DNA of 64,000 bases from Flammeovirga sp. SJP92 (GCF_001583495.1 NZ_LQAQ01000061.1:124001-188000); one strand, 5' to 3'. Numbered from the stretch's first letter, positions 52,101 to 61,082 are shown. The notes: a model not told the origin generated them from the sequence alone. Made by a program: numbers and translations.

Positions 52101-52202
52101 GGTGTATTTTGAATATCTAAGATATTATTTTTCATCAAAGAGAACTATTCCAAAGTTCAGAATCTTTAATATGACTAATAATTGGCTACTGAGGAGGGAT
52201 TA

Positions 52203-52229
52203 TAAGGCCGTTACAATGCAACGACCTTA
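52203..52229 (-). terminator. Hairpin after the TPR-LuxR gene
   Basis: TAAGGCCGTT (52203-52212) pairs with AACGACCTTA (52220-52229) with one G-U pair. There is no T tract on the minus strand, so termination is uncertain. Confidence 0.35.
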
Positions 52230-52252
52230 CGGTAAAACTTTCGGGTGACAAA

Positions 52253-53884
52253 TTACAAATCACCAATATAATTGCTCAAATTCTCATTGCGTTCCAATCC
52301 CATTTTCTTCCGAATTCTATGCCTAGAGATTTGTACACTATTGAGTGAAATATTGAGTAACTGTGCCATTTCTTTTGTATTAAACTTTAATTTGATCAAA
52401 GCACAATGTTTCAATTCTGTAGGTGACAGCTCTGGAAATTTTCTTCTCAATCGTCTGTAAAAATCCGTATCCACCTCTACAAAAAGAGTATTAAAACGAT
52501 CCCACATGTCCGTATTACCTTGTGATACCTTTGAGCTGACTTTTGTATAACTAGCCGGAGCTTCTTCTTTGATCACCTCCATCAGTTCCGTAATCGTTTG
52601 TTCTTTTTCAATAAATAAAAGCGTATTGGCGGTCAGTTCTTTACTCTTTATTTCCATGATTTCCTCTGCGCGTTCTCTATCAGCCTGTATTTTCATTTCA
52701 TACTGTAGTTGCTCCATTTTCATTTTCCTAATTTTGTATTTCAGGTAGAATAAAAAGATGGTGAGAAGAATGGTAAAAAGCAGAAAGCCAATCACAATGA
52801 ATAAACGAGTTCTCAGTAATTCATTTTTCTCAATAACGCGTTCCTGTTCATTGAGCTGAAGGTTTTTCTGTGAAAGCGTTTCCCTGTACTTATCCTTGAT
52901 CTGAAACAACCGGTTATTATAAACACTTTTGATATTGAATAAGCTATCAGAAATGGCATTGGCCTCTTTTAAGCTTTCCAAGGCTAACATTGTCTGGTTT
53001 TCCTTTTCATATAAAAAAGACAAGTGTTGAAGGACGTCTATCCTATAATCTTCATGTGTATGAAAAATGTTCATTAGTTGCAATGCCTTTTGAAAAGCAT
53101 GAATGGCTAATGTGGACTGCTCTTTTTTCAAATACAAATTGCCTAAGAAATTATAGACAATCACCTGAAAAGCATTGTTGTTTTTAGCAAAATATTGTTC
53201 TGCTTCTGAAAGATAATATTCCGCTTCCTTTAGATCATTGAGGTACAATGAAACAATTCCTTTTTCCGTATTCACGTAAGCGGTATTGTTCAAAGGATTT
53301 TTCCCGTGCTTCACTCCTATAGTCCTACAACTGTCCAAATAAACCATTGCTTTTGAAAAGTCTTTGGCCTTGCGGTATTGGACGGCCATGGAATAATACA
53401 GCGAAGTGGTGTGACATGCATTTACTTCTTTCCGTTCCACCAAGGCTTTTGCTTGTGCCAGTGCCAACTGAAGATACTCAATAGACATTTCATATTTCTC
53501 AAAAATGCTGTACAATACACTTATGTCTGCATTGATTTCACTTTGTAATAAAATGTTGCTCTTCTGCTTTGCTAATATCAAACCTTCCCACAAATGATCG
53601 TAGGCAAGACTGTACTGTCCTTTGTTTTTAAACACATCGGCCATACCAATATGGCATTTGACAACTTTGACAGTATCCTCAGCTTCCTCATAAATTTCAA
53701 TAATTTCTTGAAACAGGAGTAAGGCGCTGTCTGGGTTCGTGTTCAAAAGTGAATTGGCGTTTTTAAGCTGTAGAAGAGTAAGTGAGTTTGGATTTTTGTC
53801 TTGATTAGCTGGCTGACCAAATCCTTGTAAATTCATAACCGAAATAAAAAAATACACTAACAGATAGTTCTTATCAAATCTCAT
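52253..53884 (-). CDS. TPR-containing membrane LuxR-type regulator
   Basis: 543 residues. A signal or membrane start is followed by tetratricopeptide-like helices (about 50-330), one membrane segment (about 354-374, FIVIGFLLFTILLTIFLFYL) and a coiled coil. The C-terminal LuxR/GerE helix-turn-helix (about 478-540) reads ELSPTELKHCALIKLKFNTKEMAQLLNISLNSVQISRHRIRKKMGL. This is a common Cytophagales layout: the TPR part in the periplasm senses, the HTH acts inside. It is divergent from the large modular secreted protein across 979 bases and may control it, though only position suggests this. Confidence 0.9.
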   Translation of the reverse strand: MRFDKNYLLVYFFISVMNLQGFGQPANQDKNPNSLTLLQLKNANSLLNTNPDSALLLFQEIIEIYEEAEDTVKVVKCHIGMADVFKNKGQYSLAYDHLWEGLILAKQKSNILLQSEINADISVLYSIFEKYEMSIEYLQLALAQAKALVERKEVNACHTTSLYYSMAVQYRKAKDFSKAMVYLDSCRTIGVKHGKNPLNNTAYVNTEKGIVSLYLNDLKEAEYYLSEAEQYFAKNNNAFQVIVYNFLGNLYLKKEQSTLAIHAFQKALQLMNIFHTHEDYRIDVLQHLSFLYEKENQTMLALESLKEANAISDSLFNIKSVYNNRLFQIKDKYRETLSQKNLQLNEQERVIEKNELLRTRLFIVIGFLLFTILLTIFLFYLKYKIRKMKMEQLQYEMKIQADRERAEEIMEIKSKELTANTLLFIEKEQTITELMEVIKEEAPASYTKVSSKVSQGNTDMWDRFNTLFVEVDTDFYRRLRRKFPELSPTELKHCALIKLKFNTKEMAQLLNISLNSVQISRHRIRKKMGLERNENLSNYIGDL

Positions 53885-53979
53885 TTCATAATTAGTTAGT
53901 TAAATGTTTAAGTATTTACATACATGTAAGTACTAAGACTAAATTATCGTCAACGTTCAATCCGCTTTTTCACAAATTT
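53885..53979. other. Leader region of the TPR-LuxR gene
   Basis: Contains AAGTACTAAG at 53928-53937, 44 bases upstream of the TPR-LuxR start, and TTAGTTAGTTAA near the start codon. No gene is visible. Confidence 0.45.
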
Positions 53980-54300
53980 TCTATGATCTACTTTCAAGTT
54001 TCCTCCTTCTTCTTTTTTCCATTGAAAATGGAAGTCAAAAGCTAAATTTCATTCCACTCGCCTAAATGATTTTAAACTCGCTTTCCTCAAACAAGAAAAC
54101 CATTTTTAACGGCTCAATTCATGAAATTCTTAACGCTTTTCCCTTCAATGCCACGGGGAGTAGTACTACCAAACTATAATGGTAGAAAGCTCAATGGCGC
54201 GAATGTTAAGCGTTAGCGTCATTCGTGTCCTTCAGATCATCAGAAATCTCCTGATTTCTAAACTCTATAAATAACGAAAACTTAGTTTACAGAGTAATAA
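53980..54300. repeat. Long degenerate repeat, copy 2
   Basis: Matches copy 1 at 46153-46345 in order: CTTCTTCTTTTTTCCATTGA, GAAGTCAAAAGCTAAATTTC, GAATGTTAAGCGT and ATCAGAAATCTCCTGATTTC. About 120 bases between the second and third blocks are unique to this copy and include GTAGTACTAC and AAACTCGC. Copy 1 may be a deletion form, or copy 2 may carry an insertion. Confidence 0.7.
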
Positions 54301-54674
54301 ATAGAACCACTATTAATACGTTTTTAGACATTGTATTCACAAAAAATAAATTAGAATTAAACATGATCTACTTTTGGCTTAATACTTTATTACTGTACAC
54401 TACAAATATTACACGTAAAATATACGCATTACAAGACTTAGTTCGATATAGGAAGGAGTTTTAAATAAAACCCCCTCGCTAAACACTAAAATTTACCCTC
54501 CCTAGGTGCTTTAAAGGGGTACATTTTTGCAAAAAGCAAAAAACCTGTAAAGGTGAAAATCAAGGTGTCAATAAATTAAACTAACCCTTTGTAAAGTTTT
54601 TGCTAAATAGGAAAATGGACTTTTTATAACCTCATCCTACTACTTTTAACTATGCTTTTTAGCAATCTATAAAT
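54301..54674. other. Non-coding region upstream of the large secreted protein
   Basis: Holds a degenerate relative of the 43033 element (ATGATCTACTTTTGGC at 54364, then TTAATACTTTATT) and a C-rich patch (CCCCCTCGC at 54472, ACCCTCCCTAGG at 54494, AAAGGGGTAC at 54512) unusual in this AT-rich genome. This may be a regulatory site. No gene or intact promoter consensus was found. Confidence 0.4.
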
Positions 54675-54837
54675 GAGCATGTTTGAAAAGTGAATTTCTC
54701 CTTTTTAGGTTTTAGATAGAGGCCTTTTAAAAAGCAATGAATGTAAGAACATTGCAGTGTGACTTCTCCTCTATCCTTATAAAAACCATTATTCATTTTG
54801 TTCTAGTACTCCAGATTATTCACTATCAAGCATGCTC
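54675..54837. repeat. GAGCATGTTTG palindrome family, split copy d
   Basis: GAGCATGTTTGAAA (54675-54688) and, 137 bases later, TCAAGCATGCTC (54826-54837) are the two arms. The intervening sequence suggests an insertion or two separate half elements. It ends 26 bases before the start of the large secreted protein. Confidence 0.5.
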
Positions 54838-54863
54838 TCCTTTCTAATTAATACAAACAACTG

Positions 54864-57800
54864 ATGAAAAAGAATTTATTACTTTTTATGCTGTCTATAG
54901 TGTTTACAGGACAGCTTTCAGCACAATCTCTTGGTTATGATAATCACCGTATTGCCATTAGTGCAGATGGCAATAACCAACCGGATAATCACCCCGAAGC
55001 ACAATGGCCCAGAGCAGACCCTGATGACTGGGGAGGTACACCCGCCTCGTTAGCGATTATAGCAAAATTGGGTTTACAAGATAAAGTAGTGCATTTCTCT
55101 TACAACAACTTCATAGATGCTCCTGCACATACCACAGAGACCAATTATATGAAAGAAGCAGCTGATGGTGGTATTGAACGATGGAAATTTGATGCTGCTG
55201 TATTTTTTGATATCTCTGAAAATTTAGACACACCCCTCAATCACCTGGCAGAAGAATTGGGCAAATCCACTGCAGAAGATCCTTTATATTTTATTCATAT
55301 GGGAACTTCTGAATTTTTCTACAGAGCCGTGCAAAAAGTGATTGACAATGGAAAAGTTGAGGCTCTTTCACACGTTCAAATCATTTCACATAGTGGTTTT
55401 AATGACAATCATCTGCGTAGAAATGCACATCATACTATGCAAGAAGCTATTACACTAAGTGGTGATCGACTGAAATATAAAAAGATCCAAGACCAAAACG
55501 GATGTGACAACCTTGATCAACTTTGGTGCTCAGGTACCGACTTTACCCCCTGGAAATGGATGGAAACGCATTCTGACTCCAATATTCAATGGATATACAG
55601 TCGAATGCAGTTTCATCCTCAGGGAAAAGGCGCAGACATTTCTGATGCTGGTATGGTGTATTACTTATTGTTAGGAGACGAGTTTGGCAGTCCTGAAAAA
55701 TTTCAAAACTTCATTGGTGACGGAATTCATCTTGGTGCTATTATTCCTGTAAAAGGAATTGATATTTTACACGGAAGTATGAATGCTTATATGGGAAGAG
55801 GTGTTCAAATTGCTTATGCTTTAGAACCAGCAGACGCCACAAACAAAAACATCACATGGACTTCATCAAACACCGAAGTAGCTTATGTCTCCAACAAAGG
55901 TGTTGTGTTTGGAGTAAAAGAGGGAACTATCAATATAACTGCAACTACTGACGAAGGCAACTTTCAAGATATTGTTGAAGTCGCTGTTCATCCTCTTCCA
56001 GAATGCTCTGACCTAGCATACATTGCTGTCAAAGATTTTGAGGTAGCTCAACTGGACACTTTTGTAACTGCTTATAAAGACAACAGTCGTAATGCTATTG
56101 CTGTAGATGCTGTGCAATACAAAGACAAATTTGCCGCTACAAAAAAGGTATTCGATGGGCTTACAGGTTTTTACAACGTTGCTATGACTACACTCACAGA
56201 GGAGGATGGTGAAAGCACGTTCCGGCTCAGAGTAAATGGGCAACTTGTAGGGGAATTTCAAAACCCTGTAGCTACTACAGATATGGAGCCTTATACCCAT
56301 GAATTCAAAAATGTATTGATTGAAAAAGGGGATGAAGTACAGATAGAATCCAACTCGCATTCCAATGGATTGATCCCTGAAGGAGATGGATTTGCATACG
56401 CCCGAGGCCGATGGAGATCTTTAAACTTTGAATGCCTGGGGGAGTGCGAGGTGGAGGAAGTGAACGGACTGCTGATTTTTGAAGCAGAGCGCTTCCCCCT
56501 GGTAGGTCACTGGAAAATAGGCACTGATCATGAAAAAGCTTCCGGTGGAAAATATATTTATTACGGAGGTCCTAATTCTTACCAATCCGTTCCCAATGGT
56601 CAAACTATTTCTTATACCTTCAAAATCAATAATCCTGGCAGTTATACGGTAAAATGGACCATGAGGCAACCTGAAGGAGAAAGAGGAGGTGATTTAGGGA
56701 ATGATGCCTGGATTTATTTTGATGATGATATTGGAAGAGCAAAACAAGAACCCTTAACACATTTTGAAAAGTTTGTAGGTAGAAGTACAGATGACTTCAC
56801 ACTCAATGGACAATTGGATTTACATAATGAAGGCCAACCTTGGATGTCTGTTGTTTTTCCAGAAGCAGGAGAATACACTGTTAATTTAAGCGGACGTTCT
56901 TCTCATTTCCAAGTTGACAGAATCATACTTTATAAAGGAATGAAACTGGATGATGTTGCTGTCAAACTAACAAAAATCAAAGAAACCAATAACTGTGATA
57001 TTGTAAGCATTCCTGAGGAAGACCCAAGCATTGCTACACCAAAAAAATTCACTTTGCCTTACACTAATATCATCCCTGCCATTGATGGCGTAATGGATGA
57101 GGCTTGGAGCTGGGCAAGTTGGCAGAAAGGAGCTTTTGAAGGCAGTGGAAAAGAGATGCCCGACTCTTCTGACTTAAGTTACACTTTTAAAGCAATGTAT
57201 GATAAGGAGAATATCTATTTCTATGTCAATGTAAAAGACGATCAAAAAGTAAAATATGAAGGAGGAATTGCCTATTGGAATGCCGACAATGTTGAACTTT
57301 TCTTCAATCCAGATAATGAGCATAATGCCAAAGGGGAATATGGAGAAGATGCATTACAAATCCGCTTGAATTACGGTGTAGATGACAACCTCTATTCAGG
57401 AAATGGAAAATGGAAAAAGGGCACTGATTTTAGTGGTTTCTCTTACATTACAAGAGATCAAAAAGAAGGATACATTATAGAAGCTCAAATTCCTTGGGAT
57501 GGCATCATGGAGTCTGTGGACCTTAGTGAAGGGCTCGAAATGGGCTTTGACATCAGTGTTACTGACAGAGATGATGAAAGCACCAATGATCACAACATTT
57601 TCTGGGCCAATGACACCAAGGAAAATTTATCCAGCATTGATACTTACAAGTTTGGAACGCTAGCGTTAGGTTCTATGCAATATAACTATATGGACCAAAT
57701 TCCATGGGAAGTGATTTTTGCAGACAGTGAATCCAATGAAGAAGGGAAACAACCCAGCTTAAAAGAATATGCTGTGGATGGTGACCCAGAAACGTTTTGG

Positions 57801-58442
57801 CATACACAGTGGTTCTCTGCTAAGCCGGACTTACCACATGAAATACAAATTGATTTTAAATCAACATTCACCATCAGTGAAATGCACTATCTACCAAGAC
57901 AGGATGAATGGGGCCCCAATGGTGTCATTGGTAAATATGAAATCTATTTGACAGATGATCTTGAAAACTGGGGAACCGCTGTACACTCCGGAGAAATTGA
58001 TTACGGTACGGCTCCAACTCAAGAAGATTATAAAAAGCTTCAGATTATCTCACTGCCTGAGGCAGCAACAGGAAGATATATCAAATTGGTAGCATTGACA
58101 GAAGCCCAAAACAACCCAGAAATTCCATTTACAGCCATTGCTGAACTCAATTTTATTGGAAAACCTCTCATGACTGCAGAAGATAAAGTACTGGATATTC
58201 CTAGTTTGTCACCAGCCCTAAAGGTCTACCCTAACCCAACTTCTGGTACTCTTCATATCAACGGTTTAGCAACAGATGCTTCAACTGTAACGGTATTAAA
58301 CATGATTGGTCAAGTTCTTTTACATCAAGAAGTCAACACCAATCAGATTACCCTCAATTTGGCAACTCTTCATTCAGGAACTTATATCTTGAAAATAGAA
58401 ACAAGCCAAGGAATTGTATCAAAACTATTTTTAAAAGAGTAA
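54864..58442 (+). CDS. Multi-module T9SS-secreted protein with carbohydrate-binding domains
   Basis: 1192 residues. Signal peptide 1-22. Residues 23-290 are a domain I do not recognise, opening AISADGNNQPDNHPEAQWPR, then ADPDDWGGTPASLAIIAKLG; its Asp-rich start faintly recalls nucleoside-hydrolase-like (DUF1593) enzymes. Then: bacterial Ig-like group 2 (about 294-378), a beta domain (381-530), a CBM6/35-like domain (540-700, EAERFPLVGHWKIG), a CBM9-like domain (725-933, AIDGVMDEAWSWASW), an F5/8 type C domain (943-1096) and a T9SS type A sorting domain (1118-1192, VYPNPTSGTLHING). It is probably an extracellular or surface carbohydrate-active protein. It stands alone, with a large regulatory region upstream. 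Confidence 0.9.
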   Translation: MKKNLLLFMLSIVFTGQLSAQSLGYDNHRIAISADGNNQPDNHPEAQWPRADPDDWGGTPASLAIIAKLGLQDKVVHFSYNNFIDAPAHTTETNYMKEAADGGIERWKFDAAVFFDISENLDTPLNHLAEELGKSTAEDPLYFIHMGTSEFFYRAVQKVIDNGKVEALSHVQIISHSGFNDNHLRRNAHHTMQEAITLSGDRLKYKKIQDQNGCDNLDQLWCSGTDFTPWKWMETHSDSNIQWIYSRMQFHPQGKGADISDAGMVYYLLLGDEFGSPEKFQNFIGDGIHLGAIIPVKGIDILHGSMNAYMGRGVQIAYALEPADATNKNITWTSSNTEVAYVSNKGVVFGVKEGTINITATTDEGNFQDIVEVAVHPLPECSDLAYIAVKDFEVAQLDTFVTAYKDNSRNAIAVDAVQYKDKFAATKKVFDGLTGFYNVAMTTLTEEDGESTFRLRVNGQLVGEFQNPVATTDMEPYTHEFKNVLIEKGDEVQIESNSHSNGLIPEGDGFAYARGRWRSLNFECLGECEVEEVNGLLIFEAERFPLVGHWKIGTDHEKASGGKYIYYGGPNSYQSVPNGQTISYTFKINNPGSYTVKWTMRQPEGERGGDLGNDAWIYFDDDIGRAKQEPLTHFEKFVGRSTDDFTLNGQLDLHNEGQPWMSVVFPEAGEYTVNLSGRSSHFQVDRIILYKGMKLDDVAVKLTKIKETNNCDIVSIPEEDPSIATPKKFTLPYTNIIPAIDGVMDEAWSWASWQKGAFEGSGKEMPDSSDLSYTFKAMYDKENIYFYVNVKDDQKVKYEGGIAYWNADNVELFFNPDNEHNAKGEYGEDALQIRLNYGVDDNLYSGNGKWKKGTDFSGFSYITRDQKEGYIIEAQIPWDGIMESVDLSEGLEMGFDISVTDRDDESTNDHNIFWANDTKENLSSIDTYKFGTLALGSMQYNYMDQIPWEVIFADSESNEEGKQPSLKEYAVDGDPETFWHTQWFSAKPDLPHEIQIDFKSTFTISEMHYLPRQDEWGPNGVIGKYEIYLTDDLENWGTAVHSGEIDYGTAPTQEDYKKLQIISLPEAATGRYIKLVALTEAQNNPEIPFTAIAELNFIGKPLMTAEDKVLDIPSLSPALKVYPNPTSGTLHINGLATDASTVTVLNMIGQVLLHQEVNTNQITLNLATLHSGTYILKIETSQGIVSKLFLKE

Positions 58443-58493
58443 AAATAAAAGCAGTACACTGCAACCTCTAAGGGAGAGTAGTTACCTTTTTTT

Positions 58494-58527
58494 GAGCATG
58501 TTTGGAATATATATTTCAAACATGCTC
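58494..58527. repeat. GAGCATGTTTG palindrome family, copy e (intact)
   Basis: The most complete copy: GAGCATGTTTGGA (58494) through TTTCAAACATGCTC (ending 58527), a near-perfect 34-base palindrome. It lies between the convergent large secreted protein and the PP2C gene (5 bases before the latter's stop) and may serve as their terminator. Confidence 0.8.
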
Positions 58528-58531
58528 TTAA

Positions 58532-59275
58532 TTATAGCCTATCATTTTTCACTCTAATAATTGCTAAATCATCAGTTACTGTATGATTCCATTTGTCTTT
58601 TAAAAACCTCACTTTTCTTTCGAGGAAATTCGGAAATTCAACCCCTTCATTATCCATCAACAAATACGCTATAATTTCCTTTTCAGGCTTCTGTTTAGAT
58701 CTCTCATCAAGGTTCTGGAATGTAAAAATACCATCTGTAGAAATTGATAAATCTTTAAAACTTGTGATCGATAATTTTTGCTTTTGAGACTCAAACCATG
58801 TTTCAAAATCATCTGCTAAGTGATAACCAAGATAGTCCGGTTTATCATCCTGTGCGTATTCAATCAGCTTGCCATCTTTACAAATTAATCCATCTCCTAC
58901 TGTCAATAATTCAGCCTTTGATGTATTAGTCTCAATAATTCCAATGATTAAAGTAGACAGTAATTCGTTCGTCTCAAGGCCAAGTTGATTTTTCAATAAC
59001 TTCACCTCTTCAATCAATAGCTTTACAACATCTTTAAGTTGGTCTTGAAGTTGTAATGAACGCTCTGCTAAAAACGCTTCATAGAATTTCTTTTTAGCGA
59101 TATTTCGTAGAATTTTCCCGAAGAGTATGGAAGCAAAAACAGATTCTGTTCCCATTGTACAACCGTCGAGAACGGCTATTAATTTTTCGTTACTACCAAT
59201 TTGTTCTTCAATTAAAAAGTCCTCACAATGATTGGTGTGGAATTCTCCAATGTTTAAGGTTTTATATATTCTCAT
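58532..59275 (-). CDS. PP2C-like protein phosphatase
   Basis: A 247-residue PPM-type phosphatase. Metal-binding and catalytic motifs are present in order: HCEDFLIEE (about 17-25), LIAVLDGCTMGTESVFAS (the DG motif, about 32-49), LLTVGDGLI (about 123-131), LSISTDGIFTF (about 176-186) and VTDDLAIIRV (about 233-242, final DD). The DG motif continues with C-T-M-G instead of the usual G-x-G. It lies 71 bases after the macro domain gene on the same strand. Similar PP2C-macro pairs are known from NAD- and stress-related operons, which suggests a signalling or defence role. Confidence 0.88.
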   Translation of the reverse strand: MRIYKTLNIGEFHTNHCEDFLIEEQIGSNEKLIAVLDGCTMGTESVFASILFGKILRNIAKKKFYEAFLAERSLQLQDQLKDVVKLLIEEVKLLKNQLGLETNELLSTLIIGIIETNTSKAELLTVGDGLICKDGKLIEYAQDDKPDYLGYHLADDFETWFESQKQKLSITSFKDLSISTDGIFTFQNLDERSKQKPEKEIIAYLLMDNEGVEFPNFLERKVRFLKDKWNHTVTDDLAIIRVKNDRL

Positions 59276-59346
59276 TCAGTACCTACATGCCACAACAACT
59301 TTACCAAAAGTAAATCATAAAGTGTTGATGAACCCTTATTGAAGGC

Positions 59347-59979
59347 TTAAGGAATATCATAATGCAGGTCTCTTTCATCATGCGTAAAGAAATAAGCATA
59401 GTTTGAACGAAGTTCTGCCCAACCTTCTTTGGTTTTATATTTTTCGTTGAAAACATCTTCCCATGCTATTCTCATTTGTCTGGCACAAACCAAAGGAGGC
59501 ACTTGCCCTACTCCAGTTCCAAGACCAGGAATAGCAATAGAGTTGATTTTGTCTCTTAAAGGTGTTCCATCATCCAATTTCCCATGTAAGAGTAATGTCA
59601 ACAGCGCTTTAGTTGCGAGGTAAATGTTAGGAGAGCGCAATATTGTCATTGGTGTTCTCATTGTTGGAGCGGCAATCAAATAAGGAAATTGCTTATGGTC
59701 CGTTTCCACAATAGTAGCTTGTCCAACTAATAATTCTCCAAAATAATCTTCACGTAGTTTTTGCTGCAGTCTTTTTTCAATATGCCACCCTAAGTTTTTT
59801 GAAATGGCAAAATCGATCCCTCCATTCATATAACCAAAACTATTGGCAGGGCTGACAATCACATCACATGACAAATCAAAAATAGATTGGTTTTTCACTT
59901 CTACATTTTCAACTCCTTCAAAAACTTTGCTCCAAGCCTCTGTTAAAGCTGTATTTATACCTACTAAGTAAAATTTCAT
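59347..59979 (-). CDS. Macro domain-containing protein
   Basis: A 210-residue macro domain, which binds ADP-ribose. Visible elements: DVIVSPANSFGYMNGGIDFAI (about 39-59, the NxxxxxxGG ADP-ribose loop), LVGQATIVETDHKQFPYLIAAPTMRTP and SIAIPGLGTGVGQVPPLVCARQMRIAW (about 148-174, the GxGTGxG pyrophosphate loop). It is a Poa1p/macro-H2A-like or Appr-1''-P-processing type rather than DarG, which would carry an adjacent DarT toxin. The neighbours are a PP2C phosphatase downstream and secreted proteins upstream on the same strand. Confidence 0.93.
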   Translation of the reverse strand: MKFYLVGINTALTEAWSKVFEGVENVEVKNQSIFDLSCDVIVSPANSFGYMNGGIDFAISKNLGWHIEKRLQQKLREDYFGELLVGQATIVETDHKQFPYLIAAPTMRTPMTILRSPNIYLATKALLTLLLHGKLDDGTPLRDKINSIAIPGLGTGVGQVPPLVCARQMRIAWEDVFNEKYKTKEGWAELRSNYAYFFTHDERDLHYDIP

Positions 59980-59987
59980 ATTCTTTT

Positions 59988-60446
59988 TTAATTTCCATTA
60001 TAACAAAAACTGTTCAATCCTTCTTCGCTGTCATATTTCGTTACCAAATACACATTCTGAGGCAGAATATCTATTTCAACAGAATCCCCTGAATGTACTT
60101 CACTGTATTTCTGATCCAACGCCTTAAAATCACTTTCAGTAATCTTCAGTATTTCAATGTCCTTCATCTTTTCTCCCTTGATCACACAAGAAACTTCCGT
60201 GGTAGGATTCGCCCATATTACATAATGATCACCTCTTCCATGATCCGCATAATACTCTACCAAAATCAGCTTTTCAGTATCCATGACGAAGCCTGTTTTC
60301 ATTAAAAGCTTGGAGGCGTAAATTGACAATCGATCATCTATAAACATTTTCTTATCAAAGGATTGGGCTCTATTCTCCAATAACTGTGGTATTGAAAGGG
60401 TTTGCTGTTGTAAAGTAAGCAGAAGAAGTAAAAAAAGTATTCTCAT
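59988..60446 (-). CDS. Exported protein, unknown function
   Basis: 152 residues with a signal peptide (MRILFLLLLLTLQQQTLS). The mature part alternates helix and strand. VEYYADHGRGDHYVIWANPTTEVSCVI is the most distinctive stretch, and there are two cysteines. I do not recognise it. It ends 8 bases before the macro domain start, so the two are likely cotranscribed although one is exported and the other cytoplasmic. Confidence 0.75.
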   Translation of the reverse strand: MRILFLLLLLTLQQQTLSIPQLLENRAQSFDKKMFIDDRLSIYASKLLMKTGFVMDTEKLILVEYYADHGRGDHYVIWANPTTEVSCVIKGEKMKDIEILKITESDFKALDQKYSEVHSGDSVEIDILPQNVYLVTKYDSEEGLNSFCYNGN

Positions 60447-60490
60447 TAAAGTATCTATTTTTCATTGTTGATTTGATTATCAAAGCATTT

Positions 60491-61000
60491 TTAAATACGG
60501 ATCAAGATTTCATTATCCAATCGTTGCTCAAAATTATTTCCAGTTTTCCCTTTCTTTTTTAATCCACCAACTTTAGGATTAAACCTTGCTTTCGCCTTAA
60601 TTTTAATATGAATCACTTCATCGACTACATGAGAACCATAAATAGATTGAGAGTAGGAAATATCACCTTGACGAATACAAATGGATTCAATTTTATCTAA
60701 AACTAATACCTCTTTTACAAATTGTTCTACAAGTTCACCAGCTATAATATCCAACTTATAGGCGTACTTACCATTAATCATATACAATTTAGAATACCCT
60801 TTTTTATTCCTTGATCCAACTTGAGTATGAAGCAAGTCATCTCTACTGAACTTTATAGTATCCTCATAAACTTGTTGAGTTAAATTAGAAATAAAAGATG
60901 GCAAATCTTTACCTTCTACCTGCGTAGCATTTTGAGCAAACGTTACAAATGATAAGCAAGGTAAAACAATTGTTAGTATGTGAAAAAATTTCATATTCAA
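60491..61000 (-). CDS. Exported basic protein, unknown function
   Basis: 169 residues with a signal peptide (about 1-22, ending FAQNA). The tail is basic (KVGGLKKKGKTGNNFEQRLDNEILIRI). A central hydrophobic strand pattern (YAYKLDIIAGELVEQFVKEVLVLDKIESICIRQG) may form a small beta domain. I do not recognise it. It lies 44 bases before the 152-residue exported gene on the same strand. Confidence 0.75.
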   Translation of the reverse strand: MNMKFFHILTIVLPCLSFVTFAQNATQVEGKDLPSFISNLTQQVYEDTIKFSRDDLLHTQVGSRNKKGYSKLYMINGKYAYKLDIIAGELVEQFVKEVLVLDKIESICIRQGDISYSQSIYGSHVVDEVIHIKIKAKARFNPKVGGLKKKGKTGNNFEQRLDNEILIRI

Positions 61001-61082
61001 GGTACCAGTGATTGTTTTTTGAACTATCCTTTAAATATCGTAAAAACAATTCTTATCTGATTACTATCAAACTCTTGAGTAA

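Noticed and set aside
59347-59979. Call as DarG antitoxin of a DarTG system
   Set aside because: There is no adjacent DarT-like gene and the protein lacks the C-terminal DarG domain.
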